64,000 nt of DNA from Platanthera guangdongensis (GCA_039583875.1 CM077162.1:58634822-58698821), one strand, 5' to 3'; positions 11,591 to 22,772 are shown, numbered from the stretch's first letter. Numbers and translations are program-made. The notes: generated by a model not told the origin, from the sequence alone.

Positions 11591-12960
11591 TGTAACACCC
11601 CAAATCCCAGGATTGGGAAAAAAGTTGGGTGACACGGCCTGGGACAAAGGCGTGTCCCAGGGCGTGTCCTGCTTGGGTGAGCAGCCGGCGAGTGTTCGAC
11701 GATAGTCTGTTCGGCGAAAACATGAGGGAACATGCCATCTGACACGGGCGTGTCAGAGGTTGTGTCCCCCCTCTGGTCGACGAATTCAGCTCGACGAAAT
11801 TGAGTTGGGGCGTGTCTACTGCCGTGTATGGGCACACGGCCTGGGACACGGGCGTGTCACAGGCCGTGTCCTTTGCGGGATGTGCCCAGGGTATCTGAGG
11901 CCTGGTGAATATGGGTAGGACACGTGTTTGTCTTAGGGTACACGGCCTGTTACACGGGCGTGTCACGGGCCATGTCCTGATCGGGTTGAAGTTGGTTTTA
12001 TCTGACACGGCCTGTGACACGCTTGTGTCACCGGCCATGTACCTTAAGCGGTACACAACTGACTTATCCAGACCAGTACACTCCCATGTGACATGCCCGT
12101 GTTACGGGGCGTGTCACCTGACACGCCTTCAGACACGCCCGTGTCTGTGGCCATATATATCAGGCTGCACAAAACCAACTTCAACCCGATCGGGACACGG
12201 CCCGTGATACGCCCGTGACACGCCCGTGTCACAGGCCGTGTACCATAAGACACACCCGTGTACTACCCGTGTTCACCAGGCCTCAAATACCCTGGGCACA
12301 TTCCGTAAAGGACACGGTATGTGACATGCCCGTGTCCCAGGCAGTGTGCCCATACACGGCAGCAAACACACCCCAGCTCAATTTCGTCGAGATGAATTCG
12401 TCGACCAGAGGGGGACACGGGCTCTGGCACGGCCTAGGACAAGGGGTAGGGTCGTTATAATTGGTAAGCTGATGTTGATCGTTACTTTGTTTACCGCTCT
12501 TGGGTGGATAACAAATTGCAGGTGCTGATGCTTGAATTGGTTTGAGCGAAATGAAGGATTACTGCTAAAGGCCCTTGAAGTCCGTGAGAAGCGTGTTTGG
12601 ATTTCAAGTGTGGCCGGCCTACGTGCCGATGTATGAAACTGTACATTTGTAAAGAGGAACCTATAACGCCTTAAGGCCATGTGTGTTTGTTGTAAACATT
12701 CCTGATTTGATATATAAATGTGGAGTTTATATGTTCAGTGGACATTCGTTGTGTTGAGTTCATATAACATAAAATGCTGTGCTAGAATGTTTTGAGTTAG
12801 GATACGAGTAGATTTTGATTTCCACACGTAATTCCGCTGCTTTTCTGTGAAATATGGCGTGGGGCCCTGGCCGGATATGGCTTGACACGCCCTGTGACAT
12901 GCCTGTGTCACAAGCCGTGTCACTTAAGCGGCAGACAACCGACTCCATCCGACCAAAAAA
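11591..12960 (+). repeat. Plus-oriented LTR of chromovirus D (3' LTR)
   Basis: It starts TGTAACACCCCAAATCCC right after the polypurine tract. The first ~450 bp is a dense array of ACACGGGCGTGTCACAGG/CCTGTGACACGCCCGTGT units. At about 12045 (ACCTTAAGCGGTAC) the array turns back on itself, so that 12050-12440 is largely the reverse complement of 11760-12040. The part from ~12440 to 12860 is homologous, in opposite orientation, to 13020-13470 (for example AAACATTCCTGAT...ATATAAATGTGGA). The right end is disturbed: after GGCCGGATATGG another palindromic fragment (12880-12950) is present. The exact end is uncertain. Confidence 0.65.
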
Positions 12961-12977
12961 TATAACGACTCCAAAAA

Positions 12978-15360
12978 TGTAACGACTCCATCCGTTCATA
13001 TAGTATATACTAGAAGGTCCGGCCGGGGCCCTACAGCAAACAACACAAAGTAGGCGGTGAAGTCACATAGTGATACCAGAGTTGCACATCCTAACACAAA
13101 ACATTCTAGCGGAAGATGCTAACATGACATGGAACTCCACACATGAATGTCCACCATATAAATATCCACATTTATATAGATCAGGAATGTTTATCAAATA
13201 CAAAACAGTTGGCCTATGGCCTTGCAAGTCTTTTCACAATAGTGGCTTTAACCATTGGTGCGCAGGCTAGCCACGTATAAATAAAACACTGCATTTTAAG
13301 CTTAGCCTTCAAGGGCTAGCAGCAGCGGCAGCAATAGCCGCAGAACCTTCAGCCCTTATGCGTCCCGCTTGGTTCTCCAGCACCTTTGCAAGGACATCCC
13401 ACCCAACGGTGGCAAATAAGGCAACGGTCAGCATTCAGCTGACCAATTTTATAATGAACCTACCCCTTTCCCGGGGTAGTGACATTTCTTCCCTACAGGC
13501 ATAGCATTTAACAGGCAAATATATATATTCATACATTGTGTTCTCATGCACATACATTCCATCAAAACCGTCAGCCACGCGGCCCGATAGTCCGTGCACT
13601 CAGGGTACATTCTTGGTGTACCGGCGAACCAGTTGCCCACCATCGTATCAGGGTTGCAACCCAACGGTAAAACATTGAGCATTTACTCCATGGCGTGCAG
13701 CTGAAGATTTAAGTCTTAGTGACCTGGGATTGGCCCGTAGCCCCCCATGGTGTCACGACGCGCAGGCCTAAGACTCTCTCTATACGCTCCAATAGACCGC
13801 ACTTTCAGGTCTCGCGTCGGACGGACATAATGCAGGTCGGATCATCCACCCCCCCCCCCCCTCGTTGCTCAAATCGCCTTGCCATCACCGAGTCAAGCAT
13901 ACTCGCGGCTAAAGAAAAGGCACGGGTCGGTTTCACCTTACCTGTTTGGCATAAAGCCTGGGTGTTTTCCTGGGCACACCAGTACTTGCTGTTACACCCA
14001 TTACGTATCACAACATCAGAGGGTCTTTCCTGGACTTTCATACCAGTACTTCCTGCTACTACCATTCACAGACACAACCCAGTAACATCACAAGCATCAA
14101 GGGTATTTTCCTGACTTATCATGCCAGTACTTCCTGCTACTACCCTTCACAGATACCACCCCTGAATATCAAGCATTACAAAAGGTTATTTCCTGGACTT
14201 CTAATCCAGTACTTCCTACTACTGCCCTTCACAGGTATAACCCAATAGCACAGCATTATACGGGTATGTCCTGGACTACCACTCCAGTACTTCCTACCAC
14301 TGCCCTTCACAGGTTTAACTCGACGATTCCTAAACTACACATTTATCATGGAGTCTTCTCCAATGCGTATATGCAACATCACCAATCCAGACCAACCTGT
14401 CCAGATGGGCTTCACACAATATGCCTATTCCGTACTCCATTTCCGGATCTATATGCCAAATGATTGGGGATTCCATGAATCAACCCAAGAGACTCCCACA
14501 ACAAGCCACCCTCTGGTGGGGGAATCTTATGCATATGCCAAAACGGAAGCCTTCACATGGCTACGAAGAAAAGTCGCTACCCTTGAAGACCGCTTCGGAG
14601 CCATTGATTCCTAGCCGGCTCTAAAGTACCGCAACGGCTTTGCCTTCACAACGCTAGCCTCGGATCTCTAACCGAAACTCCGCAGCTCCACCGGTGGCCA
14701 GCTCCTCTTCCTCCTCCTCCTTCTTCCTCTCTCTCTCTAACTTGTAGAAAGAGAATAGGTTTAAGCCAAATGAGAATATCTTCTCAAGTCTCGGCCTTAA
14801 GGACACATGGAGGGCACCCAGCCCTTGGATCCCAGCTGAGATAATGGACGGCCACGATTTTGCCACAAAAGGCTATTTTTTTTGCCTAACACGGCCTGTG
14901 ACATGCCCATGTCACAAGCCGTGTACCTTAAACGGTACACAACCGACTTATCCAGACCAGTACACTCCCATGTGACACGCCCGTGTCACCCGACACGCCT
15001 TCAGACACGCCCGTGTCTATAGCCGTGTACATCAGGCTGCACAAAACCAACTTCAACCCGATCGGGACACGACCTGTGACACGCTCTTATCACAGGCCGT
15101 GTACCCTAAGACACACTCGTGTCCTACCCGTGTTCACTAGGCCTCAATTACCCTGGGCACATCCTGCAAAGGACACAACAGCAGATACGCCTAGCTCAAT
15201 TTCTTCGAGCTGAATTCGTCGACCAGACGGGGACACGGCCTCTGACACGCCCGTGTCAGATGGCATGTTACCTCATGTTTTCGCAGAACAGACTTTCGTC
15301 GAACACTCGTTGGCTGCTCACCTGAGCAGGACACGCCCATGTCCCAAGTCGTGTCACCCA
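12978..15360 (-). repeat. Minus-oriented LTR of the D family
   Basis: In plus coordinates it begins TGTAACGACTCC (12978), the reverse complement of an LTR end GGAGTCGTTACA. It runs to near 15360, where the sequence matches the first ~50 bp of the D LTR in reverse (GTCCCAAGTCGTGTCACCCAG). A purine/pyrimidine-rich stretch (CTCTTCCTCCTCCTCCTTC at 14702), AAGATATTCTC-type sequence and a tandem repeat (13965-14330) lie inside. It is longer than the plus copy because it carries the ~1-kb middle segment (13700-14880) that the plus copy lacks. Confidence 0.6.
13965..14330. repeat. ~80-bp tandem repeat, five degenerate copies
   Basis: Units share TTTCCTGGACT...CCAGTACTTCCTGCTACTACC...TTCACAGGTATAACCC. 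They start near 13966, 14026, 14106, 14188 and 14268. One to two units reappear inverted at 16085-16210 (GGGTTATACCTGTGAAGGGCAGTA). They lie inside the minus-oriented D-family LTR. Confidence 0.65.
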
Positions 15361-16216
15361 GCCTGATGTACACGGCCACAGACACGGGCGTGTCTGAAGG
15401 CATGTCAGGTGATACGGCCCGTGACACGGGCGTGTCACATGGGCGTGTCCTGGTCTGGATAAGTCGGTTGTGTACCGCTTAAGGTACACGGCTTGTGACA
15501 CGGGCATGTCACAGGCCGTGTCGGGCAAAAAATAGCCTTTTGTGGCAAAATCGTGGCCGTCCATTGTCTCAGCTGGGATCCAAGTGTTGGGAGCCCTCCC
15601 TGTGTCCTTAAGGCCGAGACTTGAGAAGATATTCTCATTTGGCTTAAACCTATTCTCTTTCTACAAGGTAGAGAGAGGAAGAAGGAGGATGAGGAAGAGG
15701 AGCTGGCCACCGGTGGAGCTACGGAGTTCCGGTGAGAGATCCGAAGCTAGCGTTGTGAAGGCAAAGTCGTTGCGGTACTTTCGAGCTGGCTAGGAATGCA
15801 TGGCTCCGAAGCGGTCTTCAAGGGTAACGAATTTTCTTCCTAGCCATGTGAAGGCTTTCGTTTTGGCATATGCACAAGATTACCCCATCATAGGATGGCT
15901 TATTGTGGGAGTCTCTTGGGTTGATTCATGGAATCCCCAATCATTTGACATATAGATCCGGAAATGGAGTACGGAATAGGCATACTGTGTGAAGCCCATC
16001 TGGACAAGTTGGTCTGGATTGGTGATGTTGCATATATGCACCGGAGAAGACTCCGTGATAAATGTGTAGTTTAGGAGTCGACGGGTTAAACCTGTGAAGG
16101 GCAGTAGCAGGAAGTACTGGAGTGGTAGTCCAGGACATACCCGTATAATACTGTGCTATTGGGTTATACCTGTGAAGGGCAGTAACAGGAAGTACTGGAT
16201 TGGAAGTCCAGGAAAT
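14187..16216. repeat. Large inverted repeat within LTR material of D
   Basis: The segment from about 14187 to 15040 reappears as its reverse complement at about 15365-16216. For example CGCAGCTCCACCGGTGGCCA near 14682 pairs with TGGCCACCGGTGGAGCTACG near 15703, and CTCGGCCTTAAGGACAC near 14791 pairs with GTGTCCTTAAGGCCGAG near 15602. A spacer of about 0.3 kb lies between the arms. Both arms contain CACGGGCGTG palindromes, so the single strand could form a long branched hairpin. Confidence 0.7.
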
Positions 16217-17274
16217 ACCAATCCAGACCAACCTGTCCCGACGGGCTTCACACAACATGCCTATTCCGTACTACATTTCCGGATCTATATGCCAAATGAT
16301 TGGGGACTCCATGAATCAACCCAAGAGACTCCCTCAACAAGCCACCCTCTGGTGGGGGAATCTTGTGCATATGCCAAAACGGAAGCCTTCGTATGGCTAG
16401 AAAGAAAAGATGTTACCTTTGAAGACCGCTTTGGAGCCATGGATTCCTAGCTGGCTCGAAAGTACCGCAATGGCATTGCCTTCACAACGCTAGCCTCAGA
16501 TCTCTCACCGAAACTCCGCAGCTCCACCGGTGGCCAGCTCCTTTTCCTCCTCCTCCTTCTTCCTCTCCCTCTCTACCTTGTAGAAAGAGAATAGGTTTAA
16601 GCCAAATGAGAATATCTTCTCAAGTCTCGGCCTTAAGGACACAGGGAGGGCTCCCAACACTTGGATCCCACCTGAGACAATGGACGACCATAATTTTGCC
16701 ACAAAAGGCTATTTTTTGCCCGACACGGCCTGTGACACGCCCGTGTCACAGGCCGTGTACCTTAAGCGGTACACAACTGACTTATCCAGACTAGTACATG
16801 CCCATGGGACAAGCCTGTGTCACGGGCCGTGTCACCTGACATGCCTTCAAACATGCCCGTGTTTGTGGCCGTGTACATCAGGCTGCACAAAACCAACTTC
16901 AACCCGATCGGGACATGGCCAGTGACACGCCCGTGTCACAGGCCGTGTCCAAAGACACACCCATGTCCTACCCGTGTTCACCAGACCTCAAATACCCTAG
17001 GCACATCCCGCAAAGGACACGGACTGTGATATGCCCGTGTCCCAGGCCATGTGCCCATACACGGCAGCAGACACGCCCCAGCTCAATTTCGTCGACCAGA
17101 GGGGGACACGGCCTCTAACACGCCCGTGTCAGATGGCGTGTTCCCTCATGTTTTTGCAGAACAGACTTTCGTCGAACACTCGCCAGCTGCTCACCCAAGC
17201 AGGACATGCCCTGGGACACGCACATGTCCCAGGCCGTGTCCCCCAACTTTTTTCTAAAATCTTGGGACTTGGGT
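15361..17274. repeat. Extra inverted LTR duplication ending at the right edge of D
   Basis: 15361-16216 is plus-sense LTR and 16217-17274 is minus-sense LTR again. The copy of AATCCAGACCAACCTGTCC at 16217 repeats that at 14391 and pairs with 15996-16017. The right terminus (...CTTGGGTTGTTATA, 17274) is the reverse complement of an LTR start similar to TGTAACACCC. After it the interrupted gene of T resumes. Together with the preceding entries this gives an orientation series minus/plus/minus across 12978-17274. Confidence 0.65.
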
Positions 17275-18027
17275 TGTTATACCTTATGGCCACGAGGACG
17301 CCGAGGCCTACAAGGGCATGGCCCTGTGGCAGCTTGGCCATGAGGGCATGCAGGCCCACATGCGAGCTATGGAGCTCCACCACATGGCGATGTGTCGTAG
17401 CTTCAACCTCAGCAACCTCCTCCAAAAGGCCGAGCAAGAGCGCAATGTCGCCAAGGATAAGGTCGTCAACCTGGCGAGGCAGCTCAGCATTGCTGAGGAT
17501 CTCCTCACCCAAGCCGCCGGCAGACTGGTAATCATCGGGCTTCCCCTTCCCCTTTTACTTAGAATTTTTGTGTTGTTGGTAATGTATTTCCTTTCTCATC
17601 AGGATGCCAAGGCCACTGGGGAATTACGGACTCGCGCTGCTGGGTAGGAAGAGGAGATCGGCCAGCTGTGTGTCGGCCTTGCTCAGCTGGAGGTGGCGAA
17701 CGCGAAGCTGAAGGAGGAGAACACGAGCCTCAGCTGCGAGGTTCGCCACTAAGCGGAGATCTTCTTCCCGGCCAGCGGCGCCGATCCTACCCTCCCGTAC
17801 AAGAGGCCGAGGATCTTTGGTGAGGCCTATATCGCCGAGAGACTGCGGATTAACTAAATCTAGGCCGCCGAATGCACCCTCCAGATGATGAAGGATACTG
17901 GAGTGCTGGTGGAGGGGTGCGAGGAGATCTTAGTCCGAGACCTGATGCCGAGCCTCTCTCCCCTATTCTTAGAAAAAATGCCAACCTTCTTGGACACCAT
18001 CTGGAGAGTGTAGGACTTCCCCGAGTG
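17275..18027 (+). pseudogene. C-terminal part of T's antisense extra gene
   Basis: The frame reads GHEDAEAYKGMALWQLGHEG, followed by a helical, charged segment (LLQKAEQERNVAKDKVVNLA) that looks like a coiled coil. It continues after a candidate 75-bp T-rich intron (17528-17602, GTAATC...TTCTCATCAG, again divisible by three and stop-free). The rest includes VGLAQLEVANAKLKEENTSL (a second coiled coil) and ends near 18027, just before the tandem repeats. Stops at about 17645, 17750 and 17855 disable it. This is the usual C-terminal layout of the domain protein whose N-terminal half is at 6239-7700. Confidence 0.65.
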
Positions 18028-18029
18028 AC

Positions 18030-18790
18030 ATGCAGCTCTGCCGGCTAGGTGAGAGCCTAACAGCGGGATCTGCTCGGGGTCCAAGTTTGACACTGAGTGA
18101 CGTCCAGCCCTGTCAGCTAGGTGGGAGCCTGACAGTGGGATCTGCTCGGGGATCGAGGTTGACTCCGAGTGACATCCAGCCCTTCCAGCTAAGTGGGAGC
18201 CTAATAGCGGGATCTGATCTGGGTCCAAGGTTGACACTGAGTGATATCCAGCCCTGCCAGCTAGGTGAGAGCCTGACATCGGGACCTACTCGGGTTCCAA
18301 GGTTGACACTGAGTGACATCTAGCCCTGTCAGGTAGGTGAGAGCCTGACTGCGGGATCTGCTCGGGGTCTGAGGTTGACACCGAGTGACATCCAGCCCTA
18401 TCAGTTAGGTGAGATCCTAACAGCGGGATCTGCTCGGGGTCTGAGGTTGAAACCGAGTGACATCCATCCCTGTCAGCTAGGTGAGAGCCTGCAGCAGGAT
18501 CTGCTCGCTGTCTGAGGTTGACACCGAGTGACATCCAGCCCTATCAGCTAGGTGAGAGCCTGACAGCGAGATCTGCTCGTGGTCTAAGGTTGACATCGAG
18601 TGACATCCAGCCATGTCACCTAGGTTAGAGCCTGACAGCAGGATCTCCTCGGGGTCTGAGGTTGACACCAAGTGACATCCAGCCCTGTCAGCGGGATCTG
18701 CTTGGGGTCTGAGGTTGACATCGAGTGACATCCAGCCCTGTCAGCTAGGTGAGAGTCTGACAGCGGGATCTGCTCGGGGTCCATGTACAC
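18030..18790. repeat. ~72-bp tandem repeat between integrase and extra gene of T
   Basis: About ten degenerate copies carry GTGACATCCAGCCCTGTCAG, then CTAGGTGAGAGCCTGACAGC, then GGGATCTGCTCGGGGTC and GAGGTTGACACCGA. Spacing measured between two clear copies (18356 and 18428) is 72 bp; one copy is shortened (18660-18700). The array sits between the end of T's integrase and the end of the antisense gene, that is, in the 3' untranslated region of T. Tat-lineage elements are known for variable tandem repeats at this place. Confidence 0.85.
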
Positions 18791-18871
18791 TTCGTATTTT
18801 CGTACAAACTATTACGACAGGATTGGCATGTCAAATAACTTTATTAGGAATCAAAACCCCACTTACATGTT

Positions 18872-20126
18872 TTAAGAAAAAAAGCGCTTCAAGTCGTCAC
18901 CGCTCCAGGTGAGACTTAGGGTCTCACCCTCCACATTTTGGAGTCGATACCCTCCTGATCTCAATGCCTCTTTTACAATGAATGGTCCCTCCCAGCTGGG
19001 GTTGAGCTTCACCATGGTTGCCGACCTCCCTACTACATCTACCTTTTTCAGGACCAAGTCCCCCTCCACGAACTGTTTGACTCTGACTTGTTTGTCAAAG
19101 TACTTGGTCATTCTCCTCTTCACCTCTTCTTGCATGATGGCGGAAAGATCGCGCAGTTCCTCCACCATGTCTAGGGAGAGCCGTAATTCTTCCTCATTCT
19201 CGGCCTGCCACTCTTCCCTGCCTTCTGCCGCCACAGCCACCCGGGGCATTTGAACTTTAAATTCTATGGGGAGCACTTCTTCGCTTCTGTGGGAGAGCTT
19301 GAAGGGAGTCTCTCTGGTGGATGTGTTGGGGGTGGTCCTCAGGGCCCCGAGAACCGAGGGAAGCCGCTCCACCCAGCTCCCTTTCAGATTCTCAACTTTC
19401 TTCTTCAGGAGATTTACAATGATTTTGTTTGCAGACTCCACCTGCCCGTTGCTCCTACGGTGGTGGACCGATATGAACCTGAGGTCGATCCTGAGCTGCT
19501 CGCAGAAGCTGGTGAATTCTGCGCTGGTGAATTGAGGCCCATTTCCGTGACAATGGCCTGGGGCAGCCCATGGAAGCAGATGATCTCACCCCCCCCCCCC
19601 AAATAAAGTTTCTGATGACCTGGGAGGTCACCTTGGCCAGCGCTTTCACCTCCAACCACTTAAAGAAATAGTCAATCATCACCAACATGAATCTTCTTTG
19701 CCCACTGGCCTAGGGGAACGGTCCAACCAAATCCATCCCCCAAATTGCGAACTGCCAGGGGGCTATGATTCTTTTGAGGTGCTGAGCCGGCTGCAGCTGG
19801 AGGGGGGCATACAGCTGGCACTTATGACACCTTCTTGCGAATTCTACAGCATCGTGGCCCATGGTTGGCCAGAAGTACCCCTGCCTGACAATCCTCCCTT
19901 CCAGGGTCCGACTCCCGGAGTGGCTCCCACACTCCCCGGAGTGGACTTCTTCCAAGATCCTTTGCACTTCCCTCTCGGCCACGCAACAGGCCAGCATCCC
20001 CGAGAGAGTCTTCCTGTACAGCTGCCCATCTCGAAGGAGGTAGTATGCTGATTTGTACCTGAGCTTCTTCATGTCCACCCCCTCCGGATATTCTCCCGTG
20101 GAGAGGAAAGTCATGACCGAGTCCAT
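18872..20126 (-). pseudogene. pol: Integrase of T
   Basis: The zinc region is at 20126-19710 (HSGECGSHSGSRTLEGRIVR...RRCHKCQLYAP, then AIWGMDLVGPFP with the first catalytic acid). The core continues at 19688-19415 with VMIDYFFKWLEVKALAKVT and FHGLPQAIVTEMG, where the expected D-N-G second acid reads E-M-G. The end of the core and the C-terminal domain are at 19441-18872 (LGALRTTPNTSTRETPFKLS...GDLVLKKV...NPSWEGPFIVKEAL). It is broken by a stop at 19707 and by frame changes around a G-run (C10 on the plus strand, about 19590-19600). The protein joined T DNA to the chromosome. Confidence 0.8.
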
Positions 20127-20640
20127 CTACGAGGGGCGCTGATCTATCTCCATGAGCTCTCCATCTTCGATGGAAGGGCGGAACAAGTTGGTGATGGTAC
20201 TACCCCCCCCCCCCCCCACCTGGGGACCATACTTCGCTAGTTGGTCGACCTGCTTATTTTCCTCCCAGGGCACGTGTCGGATGGAAAGGGTTTGGAATGT
20301 TCCAATGACCCCCTTCACTTTGGCTAAGTATAGCCGCAGGGTAGGCTCTCTTGCCTCAAACTCCTCGTTGATCTGGGAAGCCACCACCATGGAGTAGGTG
20401 AGGACTTCCACGTCCAACACCCCCAGCTCCCTGTCCAGGCGCAGACCCGCTATGACGGCCTCGTACTCATCTTGATTGTTAGTGATGGGGAAGTGCACCA
20501 CCACCGTTTGCTCAATTCTAGTTCCTTGGGGGCTCTCCAAGATCACCCCCACCCTCAGGGAATGCCTCCCCGAGGCGCAATCTACCTTTACCTTCTATGG
20601 AGTCGGACGAGTGAGTTATTCCTCTGCCACCTCGATCACA
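20127..20640 (-). pseudogene. pol: Second (archaeal-type) RNase H of T
   Basis: The 141-codon open frame carries NNQDEYEAVIAGLRLDRELG and LTYSMVVASQINEEFEA, followed by LSIRHVPWEENKQVDQLAK. The NxxEYEAxxxGL and R-x-x-N-x-x-A-D-x-L-A-type elements are those of the additional RNase H that Tat elements carry after their original RNase H. The first acid region upstream (KVKVDCASG) is on the same frame beyond a stop. An extended C-run (20203-20218 on the plus strand) encodes a Gly run that interrupts the C-terminal linker. Confidence 0.75.
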
Positions 20641-22170
20641 TAATCGGCCAAAAGGTCGGCCATCGCTTGAGCCTTGATTGAGAGGCAGGGGACAAAGGAG
20701 ATGTCAAACTCGCTCAACTCCACCAACCACTTGTCCAACATACCTGAATGCTCCACACCCTAAAAGATGTTGCGGAGGGGATGGTCAGTCACCACTCGGA
20801 TAGAGTGTGCCTAGAAATAGGGCCGCAGCCTTCGGGCCTAGATGACCAGGGTGAAGGTCAGCTTTTCCAAAATTGGATACTGGAGCTCGGCCTTCCTCAG
20901 GACCCGGCTCACGTAATATATGGGGAGTTGCTTCTTCCCCTCTTCACGGACTAGGACGGAGCTCAAGGACTCCACCCCGACTCCGAGATAAAAAAAATAG
21001 GTCCTCCCCCTCCTTTGGCCCTTGGAGCAACAGAGCCCACGTCAATTGTATTTTAAGAGCTTGGAATGCCTCCTCGCACTCCTTGGTCCACTCGAATTTT
21101 TGCCCCCCTAGTGTTTTCAAGAAGGGGGAGCACTTCTCCCCAGCCCGGCAGAGGAACCTGCTTAACCCTGCCAGCTTCCCTGTCAACTATTGCACCTCCT
21201 GAGTATTCTGCGGCGACCCCAGCTCCATGATAGCCTTGACCTTATCATGATTTGGCTCGACCCCCGCGGGGGTGAGGAGGTTCCCCAAGAACTTCCCCCT
21301 GCTGGCCCCGAAGACACACTTCAAGGGATTCAATCGCATTTTGTACTTGCGCAGGGTGGCAAAGGTCTCCTCTAGGTCCTGGAGGTGAGAGTCGACATCC
21401 TGACACTTGATCATGCGATCATCCACGTACAATTCCAGGTTCCTTCCCTTCTGTTCCCGGAAGACCCTGTCCATCATTTTTTGATAGGTCGCCCCTGCGT
21501 TCTTCAGCCCAAAGGGCATCATTTTATAGTAGTATCACCCACCACCCGTGATGAACGAGACGTCCTTGACGTCCGAGGAGTGCATCCTGATTTGGTGATA
21601 ACCTGAAAACGCATCCAAAAAGCTCATTACAGAAACACCAACAGCTGAATCAACCAGCGCGTTGATCCGAGGCAAGGGATAACAATCCTTAGGCCACAAT
21701 TTATTAAGCAAAGAAAAGTCGATATACATACGCCATCAGCCGTCCCCTTTTTTAACCATGACTACATTAGAGACCCAGCCGGGGTATTGGATCTCGGATA
21801 TGAAGCCGGCCCTAAGAAGTTTTGCTACCTCCTCCCTGATGGGCTCGGCCAGCTTGTCTGCGGTGGACCTTTTCTTCTATTGGACGGGGCGTGCTTTCGG
21901 GTCCAGGTTGAGGCGGTGGCAAGCCACATCCGCGTCAACCCCCGGCATCTCCGCGGCGCTCCATGTGAAGATGTCCACATTCTTCTGGATACACACCAGC
22001 ATCCTTCCTTGAGCCTCTGAGGTCAGCCCTCCGCTGATGCGGACCTTCTCCACCCTGCCTCCAGGGGTGAGGACCTCCAGCTCCACCACCTCTTCCGCAG
22101 CCTCGAGCCTTGACTGCTCCCCCCATTCTCCAACATCCCTCTCCTCTGGGACGAGGACCTCAGCCTCCAC
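20641..22170 (-). pseudogene. pol: Reverse transcriptase and RNase H of T
   Basis: All pieces from 22170 to 20944 lie in one frame, broken by stops. Seen in order: IQKNVDIFTWSAAEMPGVDA, YPGWVSNVVMVKKGDG, DCYPLPRINALVDSAVG, SFLDAFSGYHQIRM, MMPFGLKNAGATYQKMMDRV, and the catalytic box ELYVDDRMIK (YVDD, normally followed by MIVK). KMRLNPLKCVFG and GKFLG follow, then the RNase H start (FEWTKECEEAFQALK) and, across stops, further RNase H motifs such as RRLRPYF and VVTDHPLR. The N-terminal extension (about 22170-22030) is Glu/Arg-rich. Confidence 0.8.
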
Positions 22171-22412
22171 CTATTCCTCCACGGCCATCTCCTCAGTTGA
22201 CTGCTCCCGATCTCCTCCTGCCACCTCAACCTCGGTGTAGCTTTCCACCTCCATCTCCTCCCTTCCAGCTTCCTGCTCCGCCTCCTCCATCCTTCGCTCC
22301 ATCTCCTCGGCTCCCTCCTGCCAAAAGATGGAGTTCATGGCAGTGACGTAGCACTCCCGCGCCACTTTGGGGTCCCCCCTGACCCGGACCTGGATCCCCT
22401 CAGCATTGAACT

Positions 22413-22772
22413 TCAAGCATTGATGAAACGATGAGGGGACGCAGCGAAAGGAGCTGATGAGGGGCCTCCCGAAGATGGCGTTGTAGCTGCTGGGGGCATC
22501 GACGATGACGAACCTGCAGTTCTAGGACTGCACCCCAGGGTGACATGGAGCCCTACACCTCCTTCTACCTCCTTTCTCTCCCCCGAAAATCCAAACAAGG
22601 GCCCATCTGAGGCCAACACCCTCTTCGCCTTGACCTTCATCGCGTCAAACGCCTTCTTAAAGACGACATTGACGGAGCTTCCGTTGTCGACGAGGATTCG
22701 GGAGACGGTGAAATTTTTGATGGTCGTATGGATGACCAGCGCATCGCAAAATGGATCCTCATGATCCGGCAT
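22413..22772 (-). pseudogene. pol: Aspartic protease of T
   Basis: The frame has HEDPFCDALVIHTTIKNFTV, then SRILVDNGSSVNVVFKKAF. The DNGSS active site and the preceding DALVI strand are those of Tat/Athila-type retropepsins. FGFSGE follows. It cuts the gag-pol precursor in the functional element. The frame continues into low-similarity sequence rich in Ser/Pro and ends without joining the RT frame. Confidence 0.75.

Larger units (their letters stand above)
7693..17274. mobile_element. Scrambled chromovirus-type Ty3/gypsy insertion D
   Basis: This block separates two halves of one gene (T's extra ORF). It contains gag, a PR-RT linker and RT/RNase H on the minus strand (9923 down to 7693). Integrase, chromodomain-like tail, polypurine tract and LTR follow on the plus strand (9925 to ~12960), then one or more minus-strand LTR copies (12978-17274). 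RT/RNase H is cut at the left edge, so D is not a simple intact insertion. TGGCC occurs near both edges (left CTTGTGGCCATAT, right CTTATGGCCACG) but the element ends do not line up with it, so a target duplication is not claimed. Confidence 0.7.

Noticed and set aside
7680..17290. TGGCC as a target duplication of element D
   Set aside because: TGGCC is near both edges, but the left edge is an internal RNase H break and the right LTR end is separated from TGGCC by CCTTA, so the geometry does not fit.
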